In this document: piece by piece, positions 35,555-46,946 of the stretch
How the letters are laid out: each line of letters opens with the position of its first letter
Position numbering within the stretch: position 1 is the stretch's first letter
Origin: Linanthus parryae
Taxonomy: Eukaryota; Streptophyta; Magnoliopsida; Ericales; Polemoniaceae
Assembly (NCBI GenBank): GCA_023055425.1
Contig: JALGPY010000003.1
Span: 71,151,491-71,215,490 of the forward strand
Direction: 5' to 3'
DNA: 64,000 nt
Made by a program: the position numbers and the translations under genes
The notes under the pieces: model-generated
The model's input: only the letters and a program-made list of their open reading frames with translations
Told to the model about the DNA's origin: nothing
Databases searched by the model: none

Positions 35555-36632
35555 TATGGGTACTGTAGGTGATGGTGGTTTCTCTCAAGGAAGAGTAGCT
35601 AACAGACCTCCTCTCTTCTGTGGAGACAATTTGGTCCACTGGAAAGCTTTGATGAAAATGTTTATAATTGGACTATCATTCAGAATAGTCCTCATAATTT
35701 CTACACAAAGAGAAATGGGATTAGAACTCCCAAATCTGAACACACTCTTTCTTCATTTGAGTTAGAACAATTTTCCAAAAATTATAAAGTTATGAATCTC
35801 TTATATTCTGCTTTGAGTGCATATGAGTTCAATAGGATCTCAAGTTGCAGGCCTGCCAAGGAGATATGGGATAAGCTTGTGGTGACTTTTTAAGGAAACA
35901 GCCAAGTCAAGCAAACTAAGATAAACATATATCTCTGGCAATATGAGTTATTCAAGATGAATGGAGATGAGTCAATCAGACACATGTTCAAAAGATTCAC
36001 TGACATTTTCAACAACCTTGATTCATTGGGAAAGCACATTTCCAATGAAGAAAAGGTTAGAAAGATTCTAAGAAGTCTTCCAAAGGCAAAATGGGAACCA
36101 AAGACTACTGCTATTGAGGAAGCTCAAGATCTCTCATCACTCCAACTTGACGACCGACAAGGAAGCTCCTTACACATGAAATATCCATGAATGAAGTTGA
36201 TGGAGAACTACCAGAAGGTTTCAATAACCTAGCTCTCAAGGAAAAGGAGAATGAGCCTTATCAAAGCCTTGAAACTGAAGATGATGATGAATATCCAATT
36301 GCTTTGATTTTCAAAGCCTTGACTAGAATTCTTAAAATGAAGAAAAACTTTGGAAAAAAGGACTACAGCAGAGACAGACATAGATCCTCCAGTAGCAAAG
36401 ACTACAAAGGTAAATCTTATTTACATAGTAATAAACCTAAATTCATGAATTGCTTTGACTGTGGTGATGCATGATACTTGATTAGAGACTGTCCACACAA
36501 GAAGGGAAAGAACTTTCAGAAGAAAGATCATGATAGAAGAAAGAAAGCTATGATAGCTTCATGGAGTGATTCTGAAATCTCAAGTGACTCTGAATCTAAA
36601 GACGAACATGCCAACCTATGATTTATGGCCAA
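35555..36632 (+). pseudogene. Element F gag, first part (broken)
   Basis: Probable start ATG at 35555 (GTVGDGGFSQGR, then RPPLFCGDNLVHWKALM, a typical Copia gag opening). A frameshift near 35700 and a TAA at 35892 follow; IFNNLDSLGKHISNEEKVRK is at about 36010-36070. The zinc knuckle at 36451-36492 is spoiled: the third ligand position holds a TGA and a tyrosine replaces the histidine in CFDCGDA-stop-YLIRDC. Lysine- and serine-rich tail, then element G at 36633. gag continues at 59455 in matching order. Confidence 0.82.
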
Positions 36633-38821
36633 TGTTAACGACATAAAATTGCATGTTTTAGTATGTTAATGAACTCTTCATAACTTGCTAATATGTGTAA
36701 TCTATCTATTTTATCTCTCTTTCTAGACTTATGCTTGTCTTCATAGTTTTGGTTGTTTTTATCTTGTTTTGTAGGCAAAGACATGCTTTAAAGAATAAGC
36801 TAGCTAGGGGAGAGCTCGAATGAAGAATTGAGACGCTTTGGACGGGCCAAGAGACATGAAGAAAGGGCTTGGTGGACTTAATTGGAAGAATGTTTGAATA
36901 TAGAGGCCAAAAAGTGAAGTTTAAGAAGACAAGGGACCAATTCGCAAAGCCAAAGATACATCAGAGGGCTTATTTGAAGACACTTTAAAGGAGTTGGGGC
37001 TCAATTGCAAGATTCTAAACACTTTAAAGAGCTATTTTGAAATATTTCTAACGAAGTGGGGGTGAAGTTGCAGTTTACTCAACGTTTTAAGAGGAGAGAG
37101 AGTCTTTTTGCATTTTCTTCAACATAACACCTGCAACGCAGCTGTTCTCTCTTCCTCACGACGCTAAACACGCAGCAGAGCCCAGGAGGCCATGGACGTC
37201 CTTTACAGAAGCTTCGGCCAGCCCCTAACCCAACCAAATCAGCACCAAATCAAACAAGGACGGTCTCAAATTTCTCCCTAGCCCATCCTCTACATAACTC
37301 ACATCTCAATTCGCCCCAAAAGTGAAGTTACAAGAAAGCCCCAATTTGAGCTAGGGTTCTTAAGCGGTTACAAATCAACGATTCCGATGAATTGAGTTCA
37401 ATTAGAGGGCTGTGATGAGTTCTTGGAGGCCAAGAAACGTAGAAGAAACATCTATATAAGTGAAGATTGAAGAAATTTCGAGCTCTTCTCTCTGACCCGA
37501 CGGCTACACACGACGCTATGTTGATGGGTTCTTCTTTCTCCTCTCTCTCTCTCTTTCTCTCTCCGATTTCTCTGAGTTTCTGGATGTTCTTGACCCTCCT
37601 AAGGGCGGAGAACAGAGAAAGAGGAAGAGAGGGAGAGAGAGGAGGACAGATTCAGGACGATTTCTGGGCTGTTCTACGCTCTGTTTTGGTCACTGTTCTT
37701 GCTCTGTTCTAGAGCCAATTCTGGGTTTGTTATGTGACTGCTGCTGCTGAGTTCTCGCGATAGCACGTAGCAGTAGCTTATTAGGGAAATTTCTCCATTA
37801 GTTTGTAGCTTATTTGTGTTTTTGGCTATTTTGCTCTTAGTTTTGTGTAGTTTCTATCAAGTGTTGAGGTTGAATTGGCAAAAACAAGTGTATGACATCA
37901 ATTGTGATTCAAGCTTTGATTATTGAAAGTAAATTTCTCTCAATCTCTCTTTAATTTATTATAATGTTTAGCTAAATCACTTGCTTGGGTGATTTGGGAC
38001 TATCTAGTGTCTAAATCTCCATATTGATTCAAGTTGAACTTCAAGGATGAATGGGTTGAATTGGGTTCACTTGAATGCTTAGTGCAATGTTTGGATTTCT
38101 CTTCTTGAAGTATTTGATGCATTGAATAGGTAGATGTGCGAATACTCTTGATTTGTTTGATTTGGGGTTTCATTTGAGTGAGAGGAACTCATCAATCCTA
38201 ACTTTGAGAAATTGAGTATTAGTTAGGTGATTTGAGTGAGAATTTACAAATCTCATTTGTTTCTTGATCTCTCATGTGGAAACACCTATGTGTGTTTACA
38301 TATGGTTGATGCTTGAAACACTTGAAATTTGGGGAATCTCATTTGAATAGCCTCCTTAGTGCTTGATTAGCGTGTTGGATTTACACACTTCTCTTGTCGC
38401 GAGTTGGATTGCACGAGCAATCACTTCTTGAGATACTTGTCTTGTGGATTGACACATGCAATGTGAGAGCCGGGCTTGAATATAATAGGAGGATTGATCA
38501 CTAGAGAAACCGATGATCCCTATCCCCTCATTACTTTTTATTTCACTACTTTCTTGAATCATAAATTTAGTAGTTGTTCACTTTGTTCTTTAAATTCTCA
38601 AATCTCAACTCGCTCCATCAATTGATTTTGGTGGATTTGATAGCTTGGCAAGCTTTAAAGTCTATGAGAATTTACATCATTTGCTTTAGTTAGTTCCTTA
38701 GTTGTGTTACTCTAGTGATAGTAAGTCATTATCTAACCCTCCTCTCCTTGTGGATTTGACTCCGGACTTACCGGATAATATTACTTGAGACGATATCCTA
38801 TACTTGGGATTTTGTCGAACA
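36633..38821 (+). repeat. 5' LTR of element G
   Basis: About 2.19 kb. It contains a CT-rich microsatellite at about 37536-37568 and its purine-rich counterpart at 37616-37645. The two LTRs differ by scattered substitutions and a shorter CT tract in the 3' copy. Confidence 0.93.
37452..37460 (+). promoter_or_regulatory. TATA box of element G 5' LTR
   Basis: CTATATAAG in the context ACATCTATATAAGTGAAG; the 3' LTR has the same box near 58092-58100. Confidence 0.6.
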
Positions 38822-38827
38822 AGTTTT

Positions 38828-38845
38828 TGGCGCCGTTGCCGGGGA
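38828..38845 (+). other. Primer binding site of element G (tRNA-Asp type)
   Basis: TGGCGCCGTTGCCGGGGA, 18 bases complementary to the 3' end of aspartate tRNA, six bases after the LTR. This site is the hallmark of Athila-like plant elements. Confidence 0.92.
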
Positions 38846-38994
38846 GAGGCTAGGCTTTAGATTTGATTTGCTTTACTTTCTTAGTATTTTTCTCGATATT
38901 TTCTGTAGTTTCTTGTGGTTAGTTAAGCTTGTGAGATTCAAGAGGGCTTGTGATATTCATCAAGTACCTATCATCTACTTGCTTGAAAAAAAAT

Positions 38995-39715
38995 ATGTCT
39001 CATGAACATTTTGGACTTGGTGAGAGGCCTAACGTTCCTTACTACTATGCATTTACTAGTCATGGAAATCATTCGAAGGAATCAATACGTTCCATACGTG
39101 AACGTGCTATTAAAAATGGTGATTATTTTCCTAAGAATAGTCATTCTTGGCATGATAGCAAGACATTAGATTACACCTCATGCTTCTTGTGCACAATCAC
39201 CTCCCTCAAACACTTACATGCTTTTGAACTCTCATGATTCTTGCACTTATCAATATAATGATATGAAATGTGAATCAAGAGGAGTTAATAATTTTGAGAG
39301 GGAATCACTTGTGAATGATGAGCAAAATACGACTATAAGTGATTCTTTATATGAGAAAATTCAAAAGCATATTCAAAAGAATAAAGAAATTTTGGAATCA
39401 CTAATAGAATCAAGAGAGTCACAAAGAAAATTTGAAGAATCATTCTCTCACTTGGAGGATAGAGTGGCTTCCTCACAATCGCATAATGATTCTCTTGAAT
39501 ATAGTACTTACTCTTGACAAGACTCATCATCACACGAATCTCAACTTCCTATTCACACACATCACGAGTCTATTCAAGACCAAATTTTGGATGATGTGTT
39601 TGATGATGGAGTTGTTGCAACTAGGATAGGTGATTGTATTCATTTCTCATTTGCACATTATAAAGAAGCATGTGATAGTGATATTGGTAGTGAGATTGAT
39701 ATTTTTGATGATGAC
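38995..39715 (+). pseudogene. Element G ORF, N-terminal half (unknown protein)
   Basis: ATG at 38995 gives HEHFGLGERPNVPYYYAF, a basic stretch, then a frameshift between about 39180 and 39220. From there the frame reads a coiled-coil-like segment (EKIQKHIQKNKEILESLIES) and, after a TGA at 39515-39517, an acidic, histidine- and serine-rich part that meets element H at 39716. Taking out H and one ATGAC copy, the same frame goes on at 54633. No known gag, protease or pol motif was found. What the protein does is not known; a structural or packaging role is only a guess. Confidence 0.6.
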
Positions 39716-40343
39716 TGTAGATAGTGCCTTATGAGCAGACAGATCTTAGCCACGTGGCAATCATCTAGCACACCATATTGTGCTCCGCACACACTGGATC
39801 ACCAGCCGCGCTGATCCACGTGGGGGCTGCGAGACAGAGCCCTCGCATATCACTGCACAGGACTTGTAGGGACTTAGTGGTCTGGAGGCTAGAGTAAGTC
39901 GTTTCGCGTGCGAGCCAAGCTCACGCGCGACCTTTAGTAACTGCTTTTGAGAGATTTATGGCACGAGCTCCACAAACCCGGTCAACCCGGTCAAACCTGG
40001 TCAACCCCATAACGGTTCCGGTATACGCGGATAACGTGCTGTAACGGTCCCTATATATGCGGACGAACGTGCCGTTGTGGTTAAGCTAATTAAGCCGCCA
40101 TTGATGGGCGCATTAACCACACTACAACGGTCACATTCTCCGTTACATATAAGACGTTAACCCTTCCATACAAAGGGGGACACACCAGACATACGCGGAA
40201 GCTCTGCCAAACCCCTGTCTCTCTCTCTGACAGTGCTATTTCCTTACTCTCTCCCTACACACAACCCAACACTTCCTGTGCCATTTCCTATTCTCTGCCT
40301 TTGGTGTACACGAAGTTCTCTCTGCAGGATTCTCTTGTGCACA
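39716..40343 (+). repeat. 5' LTR of element H
   Basis: 628 bp. It has two G-box cores CACGTG (39751 and 39817), a short repeat GGTCAACCC three times near 39980-40006, a diverged direct repeat of about 30 bp (40022-40048 and 40054-40081), and five AACGG/CCGTT words between 40011 and 40144. Confidence 0.95.
40146..40153 (+). promoter_or_regulatory. TATA-like box of element H 5' LTR
   Basis: CATATAAG here; the 3' LTR reads TATATAAG at 54429-54436, a better TATA box. A CTATATAT word at 40051 is an alternative. Confidence 0.5.
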
Positions 40344-40383
40344 TTTTGGTGAACCTGACGTGAACTTACCATTGCAAGCAACC

Positions 40384-42066
40384 ATGTCTCATGAGGATGA
40401 TGTCAGTAACATATCGCCTTCCACGGAGACCACCTCGGGGGAGGAGGCCCGCCGTACTCCTACAGCTACCGGTGAAGCTCCGACGCTAGAAGCCTTGGAC
40501 GCCACCATCCAGAATCAGGCGAAGGCTCTCAAAGCTCAATCTGCACAGCTAGAACGGATCATGGCTATCTTGGGGACTCTCGCTCCAAACCCCGCACCAG
40601 CCACCGCCGTCTCTCAGGGAGGAGGAGCCTCCACCACTCAAGGATTGGGAGTGTCAACCACACCACCCAACCCAAACCTACAAACTCCACCGGCGACTAC
40701 GCAGTTACCCTCAATTCAGGGGTCAACAGCTCAAATGTTGCCTCTCGCTACTCACACTCCTCAAACTCCAACTTTGGTACCTAATCCGGCCTCACAGTAT
40801 CCCTTGCCTCCTCCAACGGCAATTTGGGGTAACGTGAATTCACAATATATCACTAGCCCTCCTGCGACGTATGTGTCGCCTCCGCCTGCGGCAACCCCTC
40901 CTCCCGCTGCCGAGGGAAGTGCTCCGGAGTGTATGACGTCGCTGCAACGGCGCATAGACACTATTCTTGCTCACCAATCGTTCGCGGATACCATCATCCC
41001 GAAGCTTGACAACAATCCGCCTATTCCACGAGAGATCTATCTCATGCCTAACCCTGCTGGGTACAAGGCTCCTAAATGGGAAAATTTTGAGGATGTCAAC
41101 GGGAACGCCCATGAGCATGTCATGCGCTTCATTGATGTGATGGGGCCGTATGGGGCTGATCCTAAACTACTGATGCGCGAGTTCCCGAAATCCTTGGGGA
41201 ACGTGGCTTACAAGTGGTACAGGACATTGGAAGCCGGATCCGTGAAGACTTGGGACGACATGGTCCAGAAGTTTTACACCAAGTTCTTCCAGATGGAGGA
41301 AAAGGTGACGATGATTCATCTCTCACGGATGTATCAGAAGCGCGAGGAGGATGGGATAACATTCATCAAGAAGTTCAGGGCCAAGTCCTTGGAATGCAAA
41401 GATGTGATACTCGAAAGCAGACTCGTGGAGATATGCCCGCAATGCATGCGAGACGAGTACAAAGGTATGCTTATCAACCTGCAAACACCTACGTTTTCGA
41501 AGCTAATCGAATGCACGAAGAACATCGAGCCTATAGTAGAGAGGCAGAAAAAGAGGAACGCCCCTGAGCGATCCTCGGGCGGTACTACTCTCAAAATTGG
41601 GAGATTCAGCTATAAGAGGGGACGTGAAGATGAAGTGAATACGGTCTCGCCCCAAAAGCAGCCCAAGGTAGTGAACTTTGATGCACTGCCTCTGCCATGT
41701 TCGGTGGAAGAAGCAAGCAACCTTTGCAGACAATGGCTTAAGGACGGCGTCCTGCCGCCGCTCGAAAAGGAACCCTCCAGGGAGATGGTGAGGGACCCAA
41801 AGTGGTGCGAATGTCACGGAAAGGTCATGCATCCCACGGCTGACTGCAAGAAGCTCAGAATCATGGTGAGCCAAAAGATGAAAAATGGCGAACTGATCGT
41901 CAGTGATCAAAGGCAGGATGTGCGCAACAATCCGCTCCCTGCCCATGCGGAGCAGGAATCGAAAGGCAAAGAGGTCGCTATGATCTCTATAGTGGACCTT
42001 GAAGAGGTTTCGGAGGATGGTCTACCATCATTTCCGAGATCCATGATGACGATGACTATAGCATAG
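40384..42066 (+). CDS. Element H gag polyprotein
   Basis: ATG at 40384 is preferred; the open frame extends 24 bases upstream without another ATG. The 560-residue product has an N-terminal acidic and coiled part (ALDATIQNQAKALKAQSAQ), a proline/threonine/alanine-rich stretch (about residues 70-180), then the retrotransposon gag capsid domain (WENFEDVNGNAHEHVMRFID; WYRTLEAGSVKTWDDMVQKF; about residues 230-390), a basic linker, and a knuckle-like CECHGKVMHPTADC near 41807-41850. It forms the particle shell that packages element RNA. It is fully open, the best-kept gene of the window. The following protease is in another frame, so a frameshift event or a mutation lies near 42030. Confidence 0.9.
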   Translation: MSHEDDVSNISPSTETTSGEEARRTPTATGEAPTLEALDATIQNQAKALKAQSAQLERIMAILGTLAPNPAPATAVSQGGGASTTQGLGVSTTPPNPNLQTPPATTQLPSIQGSTAQMLPLATHTPQTPTLVPNPASQYPLPPPTAIWGNVNSQYITSPPATYVSPPPAATPPPAAEGSAPECMTSLQRRIDTILAHQSFADTIIPKLDNNPPIPREIYLMPNPAGYKAPKWENFEDVNGNAHEHVMRFIDVMGPYGADPKLLMREFPKSLGNVAYKWYRTLEAGSVKTWDDMVQKFYTKFFQMEEKVTMIHLSRMYQKREEDGITFIKKFRAKSLECKDVILESRLVEICPQCMRDEYKGMLINLQTPTFSKLIECTKNIEPIVERQKKRNAPERSSGGTTLKIGRFSYKRGREDEVNTVSPQKQPKVVNFDALPLPCSVEEASNLCRQWLKDGVLPPLEKEPSREMVRDPKWCECHGKVMHPTADCKKLRIMVSQKMKNGELIVSDQRQDVRNNPLPAHAEQESKGKEVAMISIVDLEEVSEDGLPSFPRSMMTMTIA

Positions 42067-42662
42067 ACACGGAAGACGAATGTGCCGATCGAATGAAGGG
42101 ATCGCATGGGTTCAGCAGGTTCTTCGATGAGATGAAATTCTCAGAGAAATGCCGCAAGGAGATGACAAAGGCGATCCTGAGGATAGCAGAAGATTACGAG
42201 GAGGATATTGTAGTCTCCAATGTAAAGGTTGTCAGGGCGTCTCGCTCTACAGAAAAGGTCATAACCTTCTCCGCAAGCGACAAAAAGACAGATGCGAGCC
42301 ATCAGAAGCCTCTGCATGTGACACCCATCATCATAGGCGTGGAGTTCAAAATAGCGTTCCTTGACGGAGGAGCAGCAGTTAACGTTGTTTCGCTCCATAC
42401 TCTGAAGCTAACGGGAATTCCAGAGCACAAGATTGTCAAGCGTCCATCCCCGCTGATGGGATTCGGAAGCGACTCCAGAATGACGATAGGATGGATCCGC
42501 CTGGGTGTCCAGATCGGCAAAATCAAGTGCTCAGCAAAATTCTATGTCATAGATGCGAACACCACGTATCACATGATCATAGGCCGGGCCTGGATTCATT
42601 GCTTTGATGCTGTCCCTTCAACAGCTCACCAAGTGATGAAAGCCATTGGAATGACAGAATAG
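42030..42662 (+). pseudogene. Element H protease
   Basis: The frame continues an acidic junction and then shows the aspartic protease with AFLDGGAAVNVVSLHTL (near 42354) and the second conserved part MIIGRAWIHCFDAVPS (42570-42620). DGG in place of DSG is common in this lineage. It releases the mature proteins from the polyprotein. It ends at TAG 42660-42662 after a frame change near 42640 relative to the following RT frame, where the reading resumes as IVEIPASINPFNMDEAH. Confidence 0.82.
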
Positions 42663-44590
42663 TTGAGATACCTGCTTCGATAAATCCTTTCAACATGGAT
42701 GAAGCGCATCTCAGTGAGGCGGTGTGGTTCACTGAGATGGCGGATGAGAAAACGCCGGGACCATTCAACCCCATTCCTTTGCCCCCTTGGGAGGACATCA
42801 ACGATCAGTCACCCGCAGGAGTGATGGTGACAAGAGAGGAAGCCAAGGAAAAGCCGCCTACGCGAGAAGAGGCGCCGCGGATTGCCTACCAGCGAAAGAA
42901 CATGTACACTCTGAAAAGGATAGCAAAACATGATCCTACAGGAAAGGAGATCGAGAGTTTCTACGCCAACGGGAAGAAATGCTATCGCATATGAAGGTGC
43001 GCGGGGGTGTCCTCACGCGAGCATGGGGATATCCCTGAGCAAATCAATCAAATTGAGTAGGTTTCGGAGACGGACAAACCAATGCCAAGCACTCTAGAAG
43101 AGAAACTCAAAGAAGCACCCGAATGCATGGAAGACAAACCCAGACCACAAAAGCAAGAACTGAAGGAGGTATTCCTAAGCCCGAGCGAAGAAAAAAAGAA
43201 GAGGCCAGTCTTTCTAAGTGCGGACCTCACAGGCGAAGAGGAGGAAAGATTGCTACAACTCTTAACTGAGTACAAGGACGTATTCGCATGGGAATACGAT
43301 GAAATGCCCGGCCTGGACACGAGCATCACCATGCATTGGTTGGATGTGATTCCAGGATCCAAACCGGTAAAACAGAGCACAAGAAGCTTTAGGCCGGAAC
43401 TCAATGTGAAGATTAAGCAGGAAATTGTCAAACTCCTGGATGCCAGATTCATAGAGCCAAATCACCATCCCATATGGCTGGCCAACATTGTGCCAGTAGT
43501 AAAGAAGAATGGGCAACTTTGCATCTGTGTAGACTTCCGGGATCTTAATCGCTTCTGCCCCAAGGATGATTTTCCACTCCCCAACATCGACTTACTTATC
43601 GATTCGACCGCGGGTCATCGCATGTTCAGCTTCATGGACGGCTTCAGTGGGTATAATCAGATCAAGATGGACCCCGAAGACGCACGAAAAACCGCATTCA
43701 TCACCCCGGTGGGAGTATTCAACTATACGGTGATGCCTTTTGGCCTCAAAAACGCAGGAGCGACCTACCAGCGGGCCATGATGGCCTTGTTCCACGACAT
43801 GATGCACAAGGAAGTAGAATTCTACGTGGATGATCTAGTTGTCAAATCGAAGGAGGAGGCAGACCATCTGGGGGATTTGCGAAAAGTGTTCAACAGATGC
43901 AGAAGCTTTCAATTAAAGATTAACCCCATGAAGTGCGCATTCGGAGTAACATCAGGGAAGTTCTTGGGATGTGTGGTACATCGTCAAGGAATTGAGCCTG
44001 ATCCTGCGAAAGTATCGGCCATCACAAGCATGACTCCGCCGCATAACCAGAGTGCCTTGAAAACCTTCTTGGGAAAGCTATCCTACCTGCGAAGATTCAT
44101 CCCGGCAATCGCCAAAGTCACCTACTGTTTTAGTGATCTTCTCAAGAAAGATGCTGTATACAACTGGACTGCAGAGCACGTGGCTGCGTTCGGGAAACTA
44201 AAGGAGCTGCTGACATCGTCAAAAGTAATGATCGCACCTCAGCTCGGATCACCGCTCTTGTTGTATCTGACGTCAACAAGGAGGTCTATAGGAGCACTCC
44301 TAGCTCAGGAGTACGAGGGTCAAGAAAGGCCCATCTACTGCATCTCTCGCATCGTGCAGCCCGCAGAATCAAGGTACACGGACATTGAACGTCATTGCCT
44401 TGCTTTATTCTTTGTAATAGAGAAGTTGAGACACTATTTTGCTTCGCGCAAAGTAGTAGTGGTCACAAAGAGCGATCCTATACGGTATCTTCTGACTCAC
44501 ACCACTCCTGGGGGAAGATTGGCAAAGTGGTATATGACCATTTCCCAATATGACATCACATGCGTTCGGCCGCGGGCGATAAAATCGTAG
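42663..44590 (+). pseudogene. Element H reverse transcriptase and first RNase H
   Basis: The linker (TPGPFNPIPLPPWEDINDQS) ends at a TGA (42992-42994) in the RT frame. RT is open from 43082: DVFAWEYDEMPGLD, LCICVDFRDLNRFCPKDDFP, FSFMDGFSGYNQIKM, VMPFGLKNAGATYQR, and the catalytic FYVDDLVVKS (43825). RNase H 1 follows (LLLYLTSTRRSIGALLAQE, where the first catalytic aspartate position appears changed, then RYTDIERHCLAL). A TAG at 44588-44590 separates it from the second RNase H in the same frame. The RT core itself looks intact. Confidence 0.9.
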
Positions 44591-44602
44591 GCGGTAGCGG
44601 AT

Positions 44603-45271
44603 TTGCTGGCGCAATTCCCCGATAACAGTCATGAGACTGTGATTGAAGAAGAATCGGAGGGACCTGAAATCTATGCAGCTGAGCTGCCCTATTGGACGCT
44701 CCATTTCAATGGCTCGTCAACAAGGAAAGGTGGAGGCATCGGAATAGTCTTAACCAAACCAGATGGGGAGGTCATACAGATGTCCGCCAATCTTGACTTC
44801 TCAGTCACCAACAATGAAGCAGAGTATGAGGCTCTCATCGCAGTTCTTCGCGCAGCAAAGGCATTAGAAGTAAGCAATCTGACGGTTATGGGGGACTCCA
44901 AGCTAATCGTCAAACAAGCCTCGGGCGAGTATGGTTTGAAGGAGATAAACTTATTGCCCTACCGGACCTTGGTACAGAAATTGGTGCAACATTTCTGTGA
45001 CGTTAGATACGAGCACAAACCTCGAGCAGACAATAGGCATGCTGACGCTTTAGCTACCTTGGGATCCAAGATCAGTACGGAAAAATGTCCCGCGAGAATC
45101 TCGATTGAAGTGCGAACATCCTCGGCCCTGACAGAAGATGCGTGCGACGATGAATGCATGGATGATGCGGACTGGAGAAAATCAATCTTACGGGCCATCG
45201 CAGAAGGCACGAGCAGCAAGAACTGGGCATCCACAAAGGGGTATTGCATACATGACAACACCCTCTACTAA
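44603..45271 (+). pseudogene. Element H second, archaeal-type RNase H
   Basis: Same frame as RT. It shows WTLHFNGSSTRKGGGIGIVL, NNEAEYEALIAVLRAAKAL, MGDSKLIVKQASGEY and RADNRHADALATLGS. The E and D of AEYEAL and GDSKL and the D of HADAL fit RNase H catalytic positions; the first one is FNGSS, where DGSS is usual, so one acid is lost. This extra domain is diagnostic for the Tat lineage. It ends at TAA 45269-45271; a second TAA at 45311-45313 lies before the integrase. Confidence 0.88.
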
Positions 45272-46735
45272 AAAGGCCCTGGCGGAATACTCATGCGATG
45301 CGTCTCCGAGTAAGAGGGACAAGTGCCGTTAGAAAAGATTGACCAACATGCTTGCGGGGAAAGTGAGGTGTCAATCTATAGGAAAGCTCAGAGGTATGGC
45401 ATTCATTGGCCGGACATGTCAACGGCCGCAGCATTGATTCAAGGAAATTGCGAGAGTTGCGCACTGATCAAAGACTCTTTATTCATTGCTCTGACCGACG
45501 ATGATGCGGATTGGAGGAAACCACTCTTTGACTTTCTCACCCAGAGTATTGTGCCCGAGTCGAGAAAAGAAGTCGAGAAACTAAAGAGAAAAGCAGCCCG
45601 ATACGTGGTACAAGAAAATCTGCTTTGGCGAAGGGGCCATGAAGGTAACTTGCTGCGATGTCTAGACAGCAAGGAAGCACAAGAAGTGATGGACCTTTCT
45701 CATCAGGTGGAACATCAGGGAGGTGCGAAATTATGCAGACATCTCCTCTCGATTGGATACTTCTGGCCCACCATGGAGGCTGATTGTCGCACCAAAGTAA
45801 GACGCTGCCGGGAGTGCCAATTCAAAGGTAATCTAGTGCACGCTCCTGCAGTAGATCTACATGCGTTGGGAACACCATGGTCGTTTCATACATGGGCTCT
45901 GGATTTCGTCGGTCCCATTCGACCGACCTCGCACGGGAATCATTTCATTCTCACTGCGACTGAGTTGTTCACCAAGTGGATAGAAGCAATACCACTGAAG
46001 ACAGCAAATGCGCTAGTCGTAGTCCATTTCATCCAAGAAAGCATCATATGCAGGTTCGGAATTCCAAACACCATTCTTTCGGATAATGGTACCCCCTTTG
46101 TCAATCGCCAGGTGGCTGCAAAGCTAGCAGAGTACAACATAAGGCAGATATGCTCCACTCCATACTACCCGAAGGGGAATGGGCAAGCGGAAGCAACCAA
46201 CAAGACGTTATTGAGAATCTTGAGCAAGATGGTCGTAGATGATCACAAGAAATGGGCTGATTCTTTGAACATAGCCTTGTGGGCCTATCGGACCTCTCCA
46301 AGGACGCCCACAAGGGCCTCGCCATTTCTTTTATGCTATGGAGCTGAAGCAGTGGTACCTGCGGAGGTGAAGATTAACTCTGCAAGGTTGGCTTTTCATG
46401 CATTATATGACAACCAACGTGATCATGATTTAGTCCTGCTAGAAGAGAAGCGGGAGCAAGCTAAAAGAACTAACAAGCGATACCAAGAAAGGATCGCTCG
46501 TGCGTACAACAAAATAGTCCAACGTCGAGATTTCGCAGTTGGAGATTTGGTCTTGCGCGCGTCTGACCATTTCATGCGAGAGGCAGCTCACCCAAAATTC
46601 GCAGCCAATTGGGAAGGACCCTTTGAAGTCACAAAAGTCTTTGATAGTGGCTACTGCAACATACGGAGGTTACATGGAACGACCTCAACCCCAAGATCAG
46701 TCAACATGCGCTGGATTAAGAAGTATTATCCTTAA
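45272..46735 (+). pseudogene. Element H integrase with two HHCC-like modules
   Basis: The frame is open from 45323 to 46735. A first zinc-type module is seen at 45335-45475 (DQHACGES, YRKAQRYGIHWPDM, NCESCALIKDS), then DDADWRKPLFDFLTQ and a second module at 45690-45830 (LSHQVEHQGGAKLCRHL, GYFWPTM, CRECQ). The catalytic core has WALDFVGPIRP, ILSDNGTPFVN and NGQAEATNKTLL, so D, D and E are all present. The C-terminal part shows GDLVLRASDHF and KFAANWEGPFEVTKVF, typical of the GPY/F-type end. Apart from upstream stops this enzyme looks complete. Confidence 0.9.
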
Positions 46736-46946
46736 CTCCTTTCATTATAAGCATTAGATTACAACGTCTGCTTCATGCTCTGTATTGCCAGAACTCTTGC
46801 ATCTTCTCTCCCATATGAGGGAATTGTAATCTTATCTCTCCCATATGAGAGTATTTTATAATAATAAGACTTCTCCCAAATGGGAAGAACTTTATGCTGT
46901 CAGCTGTCTTTGTTGCTCTGTTTATTTCATTATTTCTCAGTAGCGA
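46736..46946 (+). other. Start of the element H 3' region
   Basis: About 210 bases after the integrase stop. CTCCCATATGAG occurs twice and TCTCCCAAATGGGA once (46806-46885), short near-palindromes. No gene. Confidence 0.6.
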
